Origin: Nitrospiria bacterium
GTDB lineage: Bacteria; Nitrospirota; CAKKRA01; 9FT-COMBO-42-15
Length of the DNA stretch: 8,131 nucleotides
Assembly (NCBI GenBank): GCA_919903585.1
Contig: CAKKST010000306.1
Coordinates: 1-8,131 of the forward strand
Direction of reading: 5' to 3'
A program made the position numbers and the translations under genes. The notes below the pieces were generated by a model. It was given only the letters and a program-made list of their open reading frames with translations. It searched no databases and was not told the DNA's origin. Each line of letters opens with the position of its first letter. The stretch's first letter is position 1. Positions 7,198 through 8,131 of this stretch are shown here, in pieces.

Positions 7198-7668
7198 ATG
7201 TTTGATATTCATACAAAGGTATTAGAGAGGGATGTCTTTCAATATTTTCTTGACCTTGAGATCAAGAAGGCGATGAGGTATCAGTACTTCTTTTCTCTGC
7301 TTATTATAGAACCTGATCTAACTGCTGACAGCGGTATCAGGGCTGAGATATTGAAGACAATGGCAGAACTTATAAAGGAAGAGGTGCGGACTACGGATAT
7401 GATAGGCAGAATGGGTGAGAATAACTTTTATGTAATACTTCCCCATGCAGAGACAAGCAATACCCTCTCGGTTGCTGAAAGGATCAGGAGCAGGATTGAG
7501 AGCTATACCTTTACAAGGAAAAACGGGGGAGCAAAAGAGACAATCAGTGTTGGCGGCGCCTGTTTTCCTACCCATGCGAATGAACTGGGGAATCTTGTAA
7601 GGAACGCAACAAAAATGATTTATGAGGCCAAAAATAACGGGGGCAACAAGGTCTGTATACCAAATTAA
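7198..7668 (+). CDS. Stand-alone degenerate GGDEF protein, probable c-di-GMP receptor
   Basis: A soluble protein of 156 residues made of one GGDEF-like domain with no membrane helix or other domain. The fold is recognisable: DIHTKVLERDVF (3-14) takes the place of the usual DxLTGLxNRRxF entry, FSLLIIEPD (32-40) the first core strand, ISVGGACFP (116-124) the S.G.a strand, and IYEAKNNGGNKV (141-152) the C-terminal lY.AK..GrN.v block. The catalytic signature is GENNF (73-77) instead of GG[D/E]EF. The FKxxND and GHxxGD nucleotide loops are missing, and the segment between core strand and I-site is a few residues short. Yet RTTD (64-67) forms an RxxD inhibitory site exactly 5 residues before the signature, as in regulated cyclases. 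It should therefore bind c-di-GMP but not make it. A strong AGGGGG (7186-7191) sits 6 bases before the ATG. The gene follows the regulator by 22 bases and precedes the export lipoprotein by 35. Confidence 0.85.
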   Translation: MFDIHTKVLERDVFQYFLDLEIKKAMRYQYFFSLLIIEPDLTADSGIRAEILKTMAELIKEEVRTTDMIGRMGENNFYVILPHAETSNTLSVAERIRSRIESYTFTRKNGGAKETISVGGACFPTHANELGNLVRNATKMIYEAKNNGGNKVCIPN

Positions 7669-7692
7669 ATATACAGGATAGAATTTATATGC

Positions 7693-7700
7693 GGAGAGGA
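7693..7700 (+). promoter_or_regulatory. Ribosome binding site of the export lipoprotein
   Basis: GGAGAGGA places GGAG 7 bases before the ATG at 7704. The in-frame ATG at 7689 lies upstream of and overlaps the run-up to this site and has no site of its own, so 7704 is preferred. The shorter start also gives a normal lipoprotein signal. Confidence 0.7.
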
Positions 7701-7703
7701 CTG

Positions 7704-8131
7704 ATGCTTAAAAGAGCGATCATATTATTAGCAATAATAGGAATAATAATCACCGGCTGTTCAAAAAAGGTTGTAAAGAGCGAAGATTCTATTAGTGAGG
7801 ATAAAGGATCATTATTAACAGAGGACAGGCCTCTGGAGGCGGTGAAGGATGATGCCAAGAGCGAGGAGATGGCCGGAGATGCGAAGGGGCAGGATGGTAA
7901 GGAAAAAAGTGTAGAAGATAAAAAAGCCGTAAAAGAATCCGGTGGGAAAAAGGAGGCTGACTCAGGGGACGAGTACATTATTGGCGCAGAGGATGTCCTT
8001 GAGATAATGGTGTGGCGAAATGAGATGCTTTCACGGCCGAGGATAGTGGTCAGGCCTGACGGCAGGATATCGCTGCCATTAATCGGGGACATACAGGCTG
8101 CGGGGCTTACGCCAAATCAATTGAAGGATTA
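7704..8131 (+). CDS. Wza-type polysaccharide export lipoprotein, 3' end outside window
   Basis: The N-terminal 142 residues of an outer-membrane polysaccharide export protein; the frame is open to the right edge. The signal peptide MLKRAIILLAIIGIIITGC ends in lipobox ITGC with the lipidated Cys at 19. Ser at +2 fits outer-membrane sorting by the E. coli Lol rule. Residues about 20-89 are a low-complexity linker rich in Lys, Glu and Asp. The Poly_export domain begins at DEYIIGAEDVLEIMVW (89-104), continues with VVRPDGRISLPLIGDI (115-130) and reaches AAGLTPNQLK (132-141), where the first SLBB-type region would follow. Family members form the outer-membrane channel or secretin-like ring for capsule or exopolysaccharide export. 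The neighbouring sigma-54 regulator and degenerate GGDEF gene suggest an exopolysaccharide operon continuing to the right. The long charged linker is unusual for the family. Confidence 0.93.
   Translation, partial: MLKRAIILLAIIGIIITGCSKKVVKSEDSISEDKGSLLTEDRPLEAVKDDAKSEEMAGDAKGQDGKEKSVEDKKAVKESGGKKEADSGDEYIIGAEDVLEIMVWRNEMLSRPRIVVRPDGRISLPLIGDIQAAGLTPNQLKD

Noticed and set aside
7689..7703. Upstream in-frame ATG for the export lipoprotein
   Set aside because: It has no ribosome site of its own, while GGAGAGGA is well placed for the ATG at 7704.
7685..8092. Minus-strand open frame of 135 codons at the right end
   Set aside because: It lies opposite the export lipoprotein, whose signal peptide, lipobox and Poly_export motifs are clear; the reverse reading is Ser-rich with no recognisable motif.

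Overview
The window looks like a chromosomal piece of a diderm (Gram-negative-type) bacterium. The outer-membrane polysaccharide-export lipoprotein at the right end implies an outer membrane. Base composition is moderate, codon use leans to ATA (Ile) and AGG (Arg), and a ftsH-folP-cdaA-ybbR-glmM order sits next to a sigma-54 regulator. From memory this best fits Nitrospirota (Thermodesulfovibrionia-like) or the former Deltaproteobacteria. The assignment is an inference; no rRNA or other marker settles it.

Left part (1-5359), housekeeping and cell-envelope genes, all on the + strand. The 3' five-sixths or so of ftsH runs in from the left edge and ends at a strong hairpin terminator (1513-1547). 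A tight four-gene unit follows: folP (dihydropteroate synthase), cdaA (c-di-AMP synthase), ybbR/cdaR (membrane-anchored CdaA partner) and glmM (phosphoglucosamine mutase). Gaps between these genes are only 2-16 bases, so co-transcription is very likely. The cdaA-ybbR-glmM trio links c-di-AMP production with peptidoglycan and LPS precursor synthesis.

Middle (5360-5732), a 373-base non-coding gap. It holds a nested palindromic element resembling a dispersed intergenic repeat, an AT-rich stretch with an extended -10 motif, a 16-base inverted repeat, and an excellent sigma-54 (-24/-12) promoter just before the next gene.

Right part (5742-8131), a signalling and exopolysaccharide module. It contains an NtrC-type sigma-54 response regulator with all key motifs, a small stand-alone degenerate GGDEF protein, and the start of a Wza-type export lipoprotein cut by the window edge. 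The GGDEF protein has lost the GGDEF signature (GENNF) but keeps an RxxD inhibitory site at the canonical distance, so it looks like a c-di-GMP receptor rather than a cyclase. The simplest reading is that the regulator activates its own sigma-54 promoter and thereby the export operon, while the degenerate GGDEF protein gives c-di-GMP control. The module has no visible histidine kinase, which may lie outside the window.
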